In this document: positions 19,654 to 28,114 of the stretch, one piece after another
Numbering within the stretch: position 1 is the stretch's first letter
How the letters are laid out: every line of letters starts with the position of its first letter
Origin: Tritrichomonas musculus
Lineage: Eukaryota; Parabasalia; Tritrichomonadida; Tritrichomonadidae
Reading direction: 5' to 3'
DNA: 64,000 nucleotides
NCBI GenBank assembly: GCA_039105265.1
Contig: JAPFFF010000004.1
Span: 1,302,001-1,366,000, forward strand
Program-made: the position numbers and the translations under genes
Notes under the pieces: model-generated
What the model was told of the DNA's origin: nothing
What the model saw: only the letters and a program-made list of their open reading frames with translations
The model's database searches: none

Positions 19654-20146
19654 TTATATTAGGATAAAAAATAAAATAATTTTGGACATGTGATATAAAA
19701 AATATTTTTGAAAAATTTTGGGTATATAGAGCGAGCAGGAACTGCGTTCTATATGTATGATGGAATATAATTGGAACAGTTTAAATAGTAAATCGAAAAC
19801 ATATATGTGTTAGCGCTAACTGGTATAGTTGTTGGATCATGAAGCATGTCTCCCAGCTTCGGCGGCAGGCATGAGTTCGATTCGCTGCCATACCGATTTT
19901 TCGTATTATTTTCGGTCCATATTTGTGATAGAGCCCTAGCGAACTAAACACCTTGTGGTAAGCTATTACTTGTGGATTATGGATAATACGAAGCATTGTC
20001 GGCAATGCAAACCCAAACCAGCTCCTGTAATTGGATGCAGATATTTTCCTTGGGGGATTGATATATAATCCCGGGTACGTATGTTGGTTCCTCGAGAGAA
20101 TGCATTACGCATCCAGTTATGGGGGTTGGTTTTTGCATTTTTATTT
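19654..20146. other. Non-coding gap inside the Polinton
   Basis: No frame here has the look of a gene. Its base composition is less AT-biased than the spacers outside the element. It contains the tRNA-like segment near 19812-19895 and an imperfect inverted stretch around 20090-20140. It could hold an internal regulatory or RNA element. Confidence 0.5.
19812..19895 (+). ncRNA. tRNA-like segment (A-box and B-box resemblance)
   Basis: TTAGCGCTAACTGGTATAG resembles an A box with D-loop, and GAGTTCGATTCGC about 55 bases later resembles a B box with T-loop. GGCAG and CTGCC flank the latter and can pair. However, the T-stem is not regular, the D-stem pairs poorly, and I could not close a 7-bp acceptor stem. 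It may therefore be a degenerate tRNA, a pol III promoter or chance. Confidence 0.22.
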
Positions 20147-20677
20147 TTACATATTGATGCAGTATTTGAGACATAAATGGTATACGTTAACGAGTTCGTT
20201 ATACTCCTTATTGTAGACCTGCTTGAAATCAGTTACAATTTCTCCATTCTCATTAACAATTTTGATAGCTTCTATTTTGCGAATTGGATTAGCTTTAGTT
20301 GCACAACATTTAATATCTTCATCCAGATATATATCTACCTGTTCAGTATGGATAGCTGCCTTGATAATATTTTGTAAAGCCGACATGGGAACAATGATAC
20401 AATTTTTGGAGATGAGATTACTTAATAACGCCTTATCTTGATTCAATAATATTTGTGCATATGATTCTAATATAACAGTCCTCACATCCATGCCCTCAGC
20501 GGATGATACTGGTTGCTCCTCATCGATATCTCTCGTAATGACGATATCCTCCTTGCCATCATCCCTCTTATTAATGATGATATTATTATTAATATTAGAT
20601 GTTGATTGCGATGCAGCTGATGGTTCTAATGAAACGTTTGCATTGATACCTGCATTAGCATTCCTCTTCTTAATCAT
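20147..20677 (-). CDS. Polinton hypothetical protein, 176 residues
   Basis: An intact frame with ATG at 20677, its leader containing TTTTATTTTTGGGG directly before AAATG. The first 60 residues are low-complexity (Ala/Asn/Ser, then Asp/Glu-rich). Residues 65-176 look folded, with helices (RTVILESYAQILLNQ, ISKNCIIVPMSALQNIIKAAI) followed by beta strands (VDIYLDEDIKCC, IEAIKIVNENGEIVTDFK). No family is recognised. Confidence 0.5.
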   Translation of the reverse strand: MIKKRNANAGINANVSLEPSAASQSTSNINNNIIINKRDDGKEDIVITRDIDEEQPVSSAEGMDVRTVILESYAQILLNQDKALLSNLISKNCIIVPMSALQNIIKAAIHTEQVDIYLDEDIKCCATKANPIRKIEAIKIVNENGEIVTDFKQVYNKEYNELVNVYHLCLKYCINM

Positions 20678-20695
20678 TTCCCCAAAAATAAAATA

Positions 20696-20893
20696 TTATA
20701 AACCATGTGATTTCTCAATAATGTATATAATATCCTTCAAATCATTTGGTAAATTTGGTCTATCTTGAATAATATCTAGGTCGCAGCAATTTTGCTGTGA
20801 CGATAATTCATCACGTTTTTCATACAATTTCTGGTCTGGTAGAATTCTACCAGACCCATTTTCGAGCAATTCTTGAGACGAATCGCATTGCAA
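20696..20893 (-). pseudogene. Partial second copy of the KilA-N gene interior
   Basis: The frame encodes SSQELLENGS and DRPNLPNDLK, close to SSQEILDEMGS and DRPNLPNDLKG in the neighbouring KilA-N locus, and the DNA matches over the same stretch. There is no ATG start in this frame. It looks like a fossil fragment left by a local duplication rather than a working gene. Confidence 0.6.
20697..20728. repeat. 32-bp direct repeat, copy 1
   Basis: This stretch, which starts TATAAACCATGTGATTTC, recurs exactly at 21741-21772. The two copies flank the KilA-N locus, which suggests a duplication or recombination event across it. Confidence 0.85.
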
Positions 20894-20923
20894 AAATATA
20901 ATATTATTTAAAGATGCATATTT

Positions 20924-21673
20924 TTAAAATATTCTTCAATAGCTTTGTGAAACTCTTCTAGACATGATTTGTTAATGATGATATCAGTACTGCCAACTCT
21001 AACATCATCACCTTTGAACAATGCTCGTGCTAATCGTTTGATATCTTCATTAGGAGTCATCGCAATGGGTAGGTCATCAACATATATCCATCGCTTCTTC
21101 TCATCTTGATAAATCTTACTGACTTGCCTCCATGAATGCTTGTTGCGACGAACGAGATGAAGTATCTACAAAGTTCTTATTTTTAGGAAGTTCTTCAAGC
21201 CATATCATATACCTGTAGCTATGTTTGTGGTCTTTAGGAACAGCTCTCGGGGTAAGGTCTTCAATCTTATTAGTGAGTTGCTCACGTTGCTTCTCAAAAT
21301 GTGAATCCAAAAGTTTCATAATATGGAGAGAATATCTTGGAGATGCCCACATTGCAACATGATTGACGAGTAATCGATGAATGTATACGCCTTTCAAATC
21401 ATTAGGTAAATTGGGTCTATCATCATGAATTTGGTCTGCGGGAATTCCCGTCGACCCCATTTCATCAAGTATTTCTTGAGATGATTGATTTCGAAACCAA
21501 TCATTGACTCGTTTCTTTGAATTACACGCAGTGATAATAGATTGCATCTGGTACATATCATCTTTGATTGAATGTATCAAACGAAGCTTCTCATTATACT
21601 GAATATATTCGTAGTCATCATTGATTGATTCAACAACGGCTAACATTGATGTGTTAGTACCTGTTGAGTTCAT
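20924..21673 (-). pseudogene. KilA-N domain locus
   Basis: The start is ATG 21673, with a T-rich leader (TTATTTTTTTATCC) and GAAATG. The region after a 40-residue lead encodes NEKLRLIHSIKDDMYQ, a Trp-Phe pair (WFRNQ) and GVYIHRLLVNHVAMWASP, the signature end of the KilA-N DNA-binding domain found in large DNA viruses and phages. A lysine-rich tail follows. The locus does not read as one open frame, so I treat it as probably broken. KilA-N proteins are usually DNA-binding regulators in viral genomes. It is flanked by the 32-bp direct repeat and a partial copy of its own interior. Confidence 0.7.
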
Positions 21674-21740
21674 TTCTAAGTGGATAAAAAAATAAATTGA
21701 TTTGAAAACTCGTCAGTTTATGAGTTCGCCTCCTACTACC

Positions 21741-21772
21741 TATAAACCATGTGATTTCTCAATAATGTATAT
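21741..21772. repeat. 32-bp direct repeat, copy 2
   Basis: Exact match to 20697-20728. It overlaps the last codons of the proline-rich 142-residue gene. Confidence 0.85.
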
Positions 21773-22187
21773 TTTTGAACCTGATATTAGCCGGCTTATT
21801 ATATATCAAATTTGCCTTATCTCTCTCATTAGCCAATCCTTGAATCGCTGCCAGGTCTTGAGGTCTATTCAAATATGGTGGTAGCAATGGAGGAGGTTTC
21901 GTTGTCGCATTGTTCAAATAATGCATCCCATCAGTCATACTCACGGGAGGCTCATTTTGAGTAAGCGTCATATGCTCATCAGTTGGAGGTGGTCTAACTG
22001 GATAGTGTGGCATATTTTTCGTAGGTGGTCGATTGATGTGAGGATTGAATGTGACCGCATAAGTATTATCATTTGAATATATACCATAATGATTATACTC
22101 AACATCTTCGTTGGTAGTGGTGGATTCATTATACATACATCCAGTTGTACCGATGGTTGTTGAATTCGGGTTTTTATACTTATTCAT
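21759..22187 (-). CDS. Proline-rich Polinton protein, 142 residues
   Basis: The ATG at 22187 follows a leader with TTATTTTTGTTTA and ATAATAAATG. The protein is Asn/Thr-rich at first, then Pro-rich (INRPPTKNMPHYP, RPPPTDEH, KPPPLLPPYLNRPQ), with no predicted globular core or membrane segment. Such proteins next to a capsid gene are often scaffold or tail-like accessory parts, but nothing here proves that. The last codons lie in the 32-bp repeat, so the C-terminus may have been altered by the local duplication. It lies 50 bp downstream of the capsid candidate on the same strand. Confidence 0.5.
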   Translation of the reverse strand: MNKYKNPNSTTIGTTGCMYNESTTTNEDVEYNHYGIYSNDNTYAVTFNPHINRPPTKNMPHYPVRPPPTDEHMTLTQNEPPVSMTDGMHYLNNATTKPPPLLPPYLNRPQDLAAIQGLANERDKANLIYNKPANIRFKNIHY

Positions 22188-22237
22188 TTATTATGCAAAT
22201 AAACAAAAATAATGTGTTGTATTGTTTGAAAATTTAC

Positions 22238-23815
22238 TCATGGTGTAGTTAAATCATAGTTACCAATACGAACCAATGGAGGCATACCATTTGGTTGAAC
22301 TAATATACTAATCGAGGCATCATATAATAAGCAGAAAAGTGGGTTGGCATCTACACTCTTCGCAAATGAACCTTCAGTCGCACTTTGAGTAATATTCATT
22401 TCAAAATTGATAGGTGATAGCGAAGTGAGTCCCTGTTGATATGTATTATCAGTTTCTGTTGGGAGACCAATGAAAAACGATGACCTGTCGTCACTATAAT
22501 AACCAGTCGTTGAGTTAAATGAATATGAATTGGTTAGCGATCTGACGACCTCTTTATTGAAACCACTCTGCTCACCATTCATGTTCATTGCATTCTGGCA
22601 ATATTCCAAGAATTCGGGGTACTCTTCAGTTGTACCAAATGGTCGCGAAGGTATGTTGCCATATCCACCCGCATTAATGTAGAATGATTTGAATAATGGA
22701 TTCTTGAAAACAGTTTTATCAGTATTACGCAACGGGAATAAACAAAATATACTATCAACAAATCTTGGAGTGATAGTACAGGTGGTCTTATCATTAGGTT
22801 GCTCGAGTTTATTAGTTGTCGTGTATACAGATAATGTTTGTGTAGGAAATGTTAACGGGTGAGATGGATCACTATATCGTTGAACCAATGAGTTATAAAC
22901 ACTCTCACTAATTCCAAAACATGGGATAATACTGAGGCAATCCTTGACCTCATACCATATAACATTACTTGTTCTATCAGCATTATTTAATGTATATAAT
23001 CCATTAGCGGTTGTAGATGTCGCCCAACATCTTATTGGATTACCTATTTGCTTGAATTCTGTCGTGACGGGATGAAATGTATATTTTGAATACTTACCAG
23101 GATTATTGATCAAATTTTCATCAGGTCCACATGGACAATATACTAGTCCCGCGCATGAGAAATATAATCGCAGTTCTATTTTGCCTGCAAACGCTGGGAG
23201 ATATTTAATGTTAGATATCGGCAAGAATCTTCTCAAATCTATCTTCAAATTAATCGTACCAGTAGCTTCGGTCCTATCTTTAGTCCAGTAAACTACGAAA
23301 CCGCAGCGGCACCCTTCATTCTGTCTCCATACATCTTTATGCCTAGTTTTCGAATAAATATCTGCCCTCTTCGTGGTTTCGTTGGAACAACAAGCTGTAA
23401 GAAATGATTCTTCACAGCCATAATTTTGTGTATATATGGTGATACCATTTGCTACAATTTCATACTTCTCAATAGCATCACGTGCATCTTTAAATCCATA
23501 CCATATATTATTGAAACTATAATCGCCAACATTTGCTGTATCTATCTTATCATCGATATTAACTTTAATCTCCATCGTTGCCTTAATGAATCCGTTGTAT
23601 AAATCAGCCGTGTTGTGAGTATTTGGTGATATGATTACAGATGTATACGAGCCACTTTTGATTGGGGGCGATGGTCCATAACTCGTCTGTGGGTTGATCG
23701 AATATTGTTTATTAGTATCACTCATCGCAATGCAATTATCGACGGTATCAAAATATGAGGCTATCTGGGTGCATGCATCCGCAGATGTTTGCATAATCAC
23801 TTCATTGTTCAACAT
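22238..23815 (-). CDS. Candidate double-jelly-roll major capsid protein, 525 residues
   Basis: Its length, beta-rich composition and place among the packaging genes fit a Polinton major capsid protein. After a 55-residue N-terminal arm, ADLYNGFIKATMEIKV starts a strand pattern like the first jelly roll. RRFLPISNIKYLPAFAGKIELRLYFS in the middle has the long-strand look of such capsids, and NYDLTTP ends the protein. Cysteine clusters (CGFVVYW preceded by CR; CAGLVYCPCG) are unusual. There are no membrane segments. The start is ATG 23815. A structure prediction showing two jelly-roll folds would settle it; the alternative is another virion surface protein. Confidence 0.62.
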   Translation of the reverse strand: MLNNEVIMQTSADACTQIASYFDTVDNCIAMSDTNKQYSINPQTSYGPSPPIKSGSYTSVIISPNTHNTADLYNGFIKATMEIKVNIDDKIDTANVGDYSFNNIWYGFKDARDAIEKYEIVANGITIYTQNYGCEESFLTACCSNETTKRADIYSKTRHKDVWRQNEGCRCGFVVYWTKDRTEATGTINLKIDLRRFLPISNIKYLPAFAGKIELRLYFSCAGLVYCPCGPDENLINNPGKYSKYTFHPVTTEFKQIGNPIRCWATSTTANGLYTLNNADRTSNVIWYEVKDCLSIIPCFGISESVYNSLVQRYSDPSHPLTFPTQTLSVYTTTNKLEQPNDKTTCTITPRFVDSIFCLFPLRNTDKTVFKNPLFKSFYINAGGYGNIPSRPFGTTEEYPEFLEYCQNAMNMNGEQSGFNKEVVRSLTNSYSFNSTTGYYSDDRSSFFIGLPTETDNTYQQGLTSLSPINFEMNITQSATEGSFAKSVDANPLFCLLYDASISILVQPNGMPPLVRIGNYDLTTP

Positions 23816-23837
23816 TACTTTTTATATAATAAAAAAA

Positions 23838-24704
23838 TTACTTCTTTCGTCTTCTCGATTTCTTGGTTTCACTTTTCTCAGCAATATAAGCTTTCTTCTT
23901 TTTATTAACGTAATCAATATTATTACGTAACCTATTTATTTCATTTTGCAATTCTGTAGCGTATCGCTCATCATCTTTATATGGAGCATATGTCTTTTCC
24001 AACTCAATAATCCTCTTCTCACTAAGTAATATTTCTTTATCAAATTGTTCCTCACGTGATAAATCTGCAGTAGGTACATTTAATAGTTTCTTCTCACGTC
24101 GTCGCTTTGACCTCATCTCACGATTGGCTGCCTTTTGCTCATCTGATAACTTGGGTTTGGGTTTTCTAGCTCGCTTACGTTTATTTTTATCCTCCTCGAC
24201 TAATTTGTTAATCTCATTTTCCATCTGCTGTCTACGTTCACGTAGTTTCTCGAGCTTATTATAATATTTAGCTTCAAACTCATCATCACTCAATTCAACG
24301 AAATTCTTCTTGAGTTTAGCTATCTCAGCAGTATGTTGTTTAACAGCGTTCCTGGTCTCATTTAATTCATCCTCGGTTAACGCATCAGCATTATTATTCA
24401 AATCATATTCATAATCTTTCAGTTCATACAATAACTGTCTCAATTTATTATCAACATATAAATAATCATCCATTTCTTCTTGCAATGCTTTGATTTCATT
24501 AATAACAGTTTTCAATTCAGGTTTATTATATTTATCGCTAAGCAATTTTAGTATATTATCCTCGTAATTATTTATATAGTGTATACATTCATCAACACCT
24601 GGTTCAGCTGCTGGATTCAATTTCGCCTTCTCCAATAATTTTGTATACTCATCCATATCTTGTTTGTATCCTTTAATCTTTGCGTCAATATCAGCTTTAC
24701 TCAA
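23838..24704 (-). CDS. Lysine-rich coiled-coil protein
   Basis: Almost the whole length is charged helix (DEYTKLLEKAKL, LNETRNAVKQHTAEIAKLKK, KLRERRQQMENEINKL), with a central very basic patch (KNKRKRARKPKPKL and MRSKRRREKKLL) and a basic C-terminus ending KKSRRRKK. Long coiled-coil genes are a known part of trichomonad Mavericks. The first in-frame ATG is at 24656 and the frame is open to 24704, so the start is uncertain. It ends 22 bp before the capsid candidate. It could bind DNA or act as scaffold. Confidence 0.6.
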   Translation of the reverse strand: MSKADIDAKIKGYKQDMDEYTKLLEKAKLNPAAEPGVDECIHYINNYEDNILKLLSDKYNKPELKTVINEIKALQEEMDDYLYVDNKLRQLLYELKDYEYDLNNNADALTEDELNETRNAVKQHTAEIAKLKKNFVELSDDEFEAKYYNKLEKLRERRQQMENEINKLVEEDKNKRKRARKPKPKLSDEQKAANREMRSKRRREKKLLNVPTADLSREEQFDKEILLSEKRIIELEKTYAPYKDDERYATELQNEINRLRNNIDYVNKKKKAYIAEKSETKKSRRRKK

Positions 24705-24729
24705 TTTGCGATTAGATTTAGTAGGTTGT

Positions 24730-24996
24730 TTAAATATCAGCTTTACTCAATTTGCGATTAGATTTAGTAGGTTGTTTAATCGATGTATCTATTTGAATAG
24801 AATCCAATTTGTGTTTCTTGCAATAATCTAAATAATCATTAACGCGAACACCACGTTTGAATATATTTGTTTTCACGAGATGAGCACGCAATATATTTTT
24901 CAAATTTGGTAACAATATTTTATTCAATCCAGCGAACCCAGGTAGTTGAAGTATTTCTTTCTTAGTTAGTTGGGAAATGAGTTTATTTGAAGTCAT
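24730..24996 (-). CDS. 88-residue LPGF-domain protein
   Basis: The ATG at 24996 has a leader with GATTATTTTTTATTTCATTAAATG. Residues 8-60 (LTKKEILQLPGF, then NLKNILRAHL, then KRGVRVNDYLDYCKK) align closely with the N-terminus of the element's polymerase and with residues 38-95 of the basic 334-residue protein. The short tail is Lys/Ser-rich. The domain is not one I can name; it may bind DNA or direct proteins into a particle. It lies directly upstream of the coiled-coil gene. Confidence 0.6.
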   Translation of the reverse strand: MTSNKLISQLTKKEILQLPGFAGLNKILLPNLKNILRAHLVKTNIFKRGVRVNDYLDYCKKHKLDSIQIDTSIKQPTKSNRKLSKADI

Positions 24997-25023
24997 TTAA
25001 TGAAATAAAAAATAATCACTTAA

Positions 25024-25635
25024 TTATATGACATCTGCAAATATTCGATTTCTTCTCACGGGATACATTTGTTGAGGTTGCTCGATGGGCTCATTGGATG
25101 ATTCCATGGGTGGTTCTATCGGTTGAGTATTTGGATATTGTTTATATTCAGGTTCCGTGAATTCATAATTATATTGCATCCTCGGTCGCGATATTTGTTT
25201 TTGGACAACCTCCTTAATCATTCGTTTCTGTTCCTTTTTCTCACGTCTAATTTTGAATTCCTCACCGAGAAGTTTCAATTGATTCAATATCTCTAAATTA
25301 ATAGTTGGATCATATTCATAATTATTAGGGGGAGTTCTTGGAGGTGAACGTTTAGTTTTAGGTCTAACGAATGGTTTCGGGTCAGGGGTTGGCTCATCAT
25401 GTTCACATTCATCAACGGGGCCATCAGCATCGTTTTCAAGGGGGCTATCAACTGGCTCGTCATCATCTTTCACAATTGGTTCAACGTGACGATTTGTATG
25501 AGGTTCCTTGCGAGGTTTCACGATATATTTTCCCTCAGTTCTACACGGAAACACTTCCCATTCATCATCATCTCTCCCATTTAACCAGTTTTGAATAACT
25601 TGCAATCTTTTACTTCCTCGAAGATTTTTAGCCAT
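25024..25635 (-). CDS. Polinton hypothetical protein, 203 residues, acidic/proline-rich
   Basis: The ATG at 25635 follows CTTTTTATTTTTACCATAAATG. An N-terminal basic segment with two Trp (NWLNG, DDEWEVF) is followed by an acidic stretch with repeated DEPVD-like blocks. Next come a Pro/Arg stretch (KRSPPRTPPNNYEY), a charged helix (ILNQLKLLGEEFKIRREKKEQKR) and a Pro/Gln/Glu tail. It appears mostly disordered. No family is recognised. Its position between the LPGF protein and the small amphipathic protein is consistent with a minor virion or scaffold role, which is inference only. Confidence 0.5.
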   Translation of the reverse strand: MAKNLRGSKRLQVIQNWLNGRDDDEWEVFPCRTEGKYIVKPRKEPHTNRHVEPIVKDDDEPVDSPLENDADGPVDECEHDEPTPDPKPFVRPKTKRSPPRTPPNNYEYDPTINLEILNQLKLLGEEFKIRREKKEQKRMIKEVVQKQISRPRMQYNYEFTEPEYKQYPNTQPIEPPMESSNEPIEQPQQMYPVRRNRIFADVI

Positions 25636-25678
25636 TTATGGTAAAAATAAAAAGCATAGTTTCACCAACTTTCACCTA

Positions 25679-26098
25679 TTACTTACCCAAACGTTTTCCA
25701 TATTTAGTCCTGATACGTTTAGGTTTAACGTTAGCCTGCACACTTGCCGGTTCAGTCGAATCCAATTGCTTATTATATTTAGTCTTGATATTGTGATTAG
25801 ACTTACCTTGAGCAGCGTTATTAATATTCTCTAGAGCAGTCCTAACATTCCCCTTAGGAATATATTTAATAGCCGTATCTGTAATATTGGATATTTTCTC
25901 ACGAGTCTTATCATTTAAAAATTTCTTGCCTAATCCTCGAGCAACCTTGCCAATGATACCACTATTTTTATTCACCTTGTTGACAGTTGAATTAAATATC
26001 TTCCCAGCCAGTCCACCGGTTGCGCTATTAGCCATATTCATCACCTGATTGCCCGCCAATCCAATACCATTTTTAATTATTTTTTTCAAGAATCCCAT
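25679..26098 (-). CDS. Small amphipathic basic protein (pVI-like candidate), 139 residues
   Basis: The N-terminus MGFLKKIIKNGIGLAG is an amphipathic helix, and Gly/Ala-rich segments follow (ATGGLAGKIF, GIIGKVARGLGKK). The basic tail has two similar blocks, IKTKYNKQL and IRTKYGKRLGK. This make-up resembles adenovirus pVI and equivalent minor capsid proteins of Polinton-like viruses, which help particle assembly and membrane disruption. No sequence homology is claimed. It lies 30 bp downstream of the packaging ATPase gene on the same strand, a usual neighbourhood for such proteins. Confidence 0.5.
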   Translation of the reverse strand: MGFLKKIIKNGIGLAGNQVMNMANSATGGLAGKIFNSTVNKVNKNSGIIGKVARGLGKKFLNDKTREKISNITDTAIKYIPKGNVRTALENINNAAQGKSNHNIKTKYNKQLDSTEPASVQANVKPKRIRTKYGKRLGK

Positions 26099-26128
26099 TT
26101 ACTTGTATTAAAAATATATATATCTGGT

Positions 26129-26995
26129 TTATGACTCAAAGTAATACTTGTCAGCTGTTATATTAAGAATCAATTTATCATGGGGTTCCCTGTGTTGTAG
26201 ATACTGGTGGACCGCATCCTTAGTGTTTAAATTATTATTAGTTTGTTGCAGTAATGATGTGATATCCTCCTCACTATATCCACTGTAGCAGATTATATCT
26301 GTAGCCATACGTTTAGCATTAATATGAACAAATCGAATCGTTTGAAACGCCATTATACAAGTGATATTATAATGCCTAGTTTTGGTCAATAATCTAATGA
26401 ATTCACTATTCCCATTCTTCAATAAATCACTTCCCGCACAATCATCTAGAATAATTAATGTATTGTATGGATATGATGATGTATTATATTGAACTAATTT
26501 ATTGGCAATATATACAATTCTATCATCAATATCTTGTAATGAATGCTTTTCAATCAGGCGTTCCATCTCCTCATTAGCATCTTTCATTTTGGATAACACA
26601 TGTTTGACCAGAGCATAATATTTAACCTTCCTTTTGAGATGCTTACGTAAGATTGGCATCAACTCATCCTCCTTCACATATTGTATTGGAGTTTTAATAC
26701 TTTTATGTAAAGCTTCAGCTGTCTTATCCATCTTCCCACTCGTGGAACAAAATATTATCTTATTATAATACGGCTTCTTAAATAATTTTTCCGTGATCAT
26801 TATATGAGACCATATCCAATATGATTTACCAGCACCAGGCTTACCGATTAGGAAATATATTCCGTTGGTGCTAAATGGGTAGTCCGGTGATAGCGGTTTT
26901 ATCAAAGCCATCTCTATATCTTTTTGATTTTTGCGCATAGCTTTTTGTATCTCTCTCTCAACATTTTTAATGACAGATTTAGTATTGGTTTTCAT
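26129..26995 (-). CDS. FtsK/HerA-type genome-packaging ATPase
   Basis: Walker A GKPGAGKSYW lies near residue 52, and Walker B LIILDDCAGS near 182. The latter is preceded by a hydrophobic strand and followed by the sensor-like segment KTRHYNITCIMAFQT. This matches the A32-like packaging ATPases of Polintons, adenovirus-like elements and nucleocytoplasmic large DNA viruses, which pump the genome into the capsid. At 288 residues it is slightly longer than average. The start is ATG 26995 with leader TTTTATTTCACATAAATG. The gene is next to the integrase on the same strand, 15 bp apart. Confidence 0.9.
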   Translation of the reverse strand: MKTNTKSVIKNVEREIQKAMRKNQKDIEMALIKPLSPDYPFSTNGIYFLIGKPGAGKSYWIWSHIMITEKLFKKPYYNKIIFCSTSGKMDKTAEALHKSIKTPIQYVKEDELMPILRKHLKRKVKYYALVKHVLSKMKDANEEMERLIEKHSLQDIDDRIVYIANKLVQYNTSSYPYNTLIILDDCAGSDLLKNGNSEFIRLLTKTRHYNITCIMAFQTIRFVHINAKRMATDIICYSGYSEEDITSLLQQTNNNLNTKDAVHQYLQHREPHDKLILNITADKYYFES

Positions 26996-27010
26996 TTATG
27001 TGAAATAAAA

Positions 27011-28093
27011 TTAGCTCCATTTTGTGATTGATTCGGGAACATTATTTTTGGTAGACCAATATTCGAGTTCAAGATTTGACAACTTGATTGGATGACCCTC
27101 CCTAAGATTTTTCGCTAGGATAGTATCACGTTTGCCACCTTCATACTCGACCCTATATTTATTTTTCTTAACATCATAACTAATTATTTTATTAACGATA
27201 CCACGCTTACCATTCTTCAATGAATTTGCTAACGGTATATTATTATTGGTTTTTATTAAGCGGTAACCCGGGAGCTTATCTATCGAATCATCCTTTGACT
27301 TAATTATGAATTGGTTACCTGATTTCGAGTCAATAATATATGCCTCCTTGCTCACCCGATTTCTTTTCTTTGAGAATGGTTCATCAGCTAATACAATTCT
27401 AACCCTATCATTTGTTTTGAAATCATATGGGTTGATGCTTGATTTAGTATTGATGTATGTTAGTTCATCATCTTTAGTTATATCATTAGGAGCTCTATTA
27501 TCTAATCCCCTATGAGGAGTATTGTTATACGCATCAATCAAATCATTCATTTCAGTTTCATCAATATATCTATTCTCACCAATAGCATCACGAATCGTTC
27601 GCATGAATCGATTAATGATACCTAGTACATTATGATTGTTGTCTTCAGTAGTGGTGTATATTATATTGTTCGATTTCATAAAACCAAGTACCTCGTTTGA
27701 TAGATATGCAGCATCTTGGTCGCTGGTTATTGAATAAATATTGTGTACATCTTTTATGAAACATTGTAGCGCGTTGATAACGGATTTTGAACCCTTGCCT
27801 TGTAACGGATATGCATATGCCTTCCTCGTATTAATATTGATGAACATTAAATAATTGAGACCTCCCTTATGCTTTTCATTAATAAATGTATCCATCTGGT
27901 ATCCGTGTAAATGTTTCGATACAATTGGCATATATTTAGCTTTGGGTACCTTAACATCATGGACAATATTTTTGTCTAGAAAATCGTTAGCATCTTTCGC
28001 CGTGAAACCATATCGTTTGGCTAACGGAACAAATTTAGATTTGCTCTTCCATGGATATTTTTTAAATAATTCATCAAGTGTATTATAACTCAT
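27011..28093 (-). CDS. Retroviral-type (c-) integrase
   Basis: The enzyme inserts the element and produces the 5-6 bp duplications seen at its ends. The core shows YQMDTFINEKHKGGLNYLMF (first Asp, about residue 67), SDQDAAYLSNEVLGF (second Asp block, about 127) and HNVLGIINRFMRTIRD (helix of the third block, about 163), followed by YNNTPHRGLDNRAP, the classic integrase ending. The N-terminus has a short helical DNA-binding-like domain (KFVPLAKRYGFTAKDANDFL). The C-terminus has two beta-rich segments (DRVRIVLADEPF; KYRVEYEGGKRD), the latter like a chromo/Tudor-type barrel. The length of 360 residues is usual. The start is ATG 28093. Confidence 0.92.
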   Translation of the reverse strand: MSYNTLDELFKKYPWKSKSKFVPLAKRYGFTAKDANDFLDKNIVHDVKVPKAKYMPIVSKHLHGYQMDTFINEKHKGGLNYLMFININTRKAYAYPLQGKGSKSVINALQCFIKDVHNIYSITSDQDAAYLSNEVLGFMKSNNIIYTTTEDNNHNVLGIINRFMRTIRDAIGENRYIDETEMNDLIDAYNNTPHRGLDNRAPNDITKDDELTYINTKSSINPYDFKTNDRVRIVLADEPFSKKRNRVSKEAYIIDSKSGNQFIIKSKDDSIDKLPGYRLIKTNNNIPLANSLKNGKRGIVNKIISYDVKKNKYRVEYEGGKRDTILAKNLREGHPIKLSNLELEYWSTKNNVPESITKWS

Positions 28094-28114
28094 TTGATTT
28101 TAGATTAAACTAGC

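Noticed and set aside
19781-20174. Small minus-strand frames in the Polinton gap
   Set aside because: No leader motif of the kind other element genes have, no protein-like composition, and they cover the tRNA-like segment.
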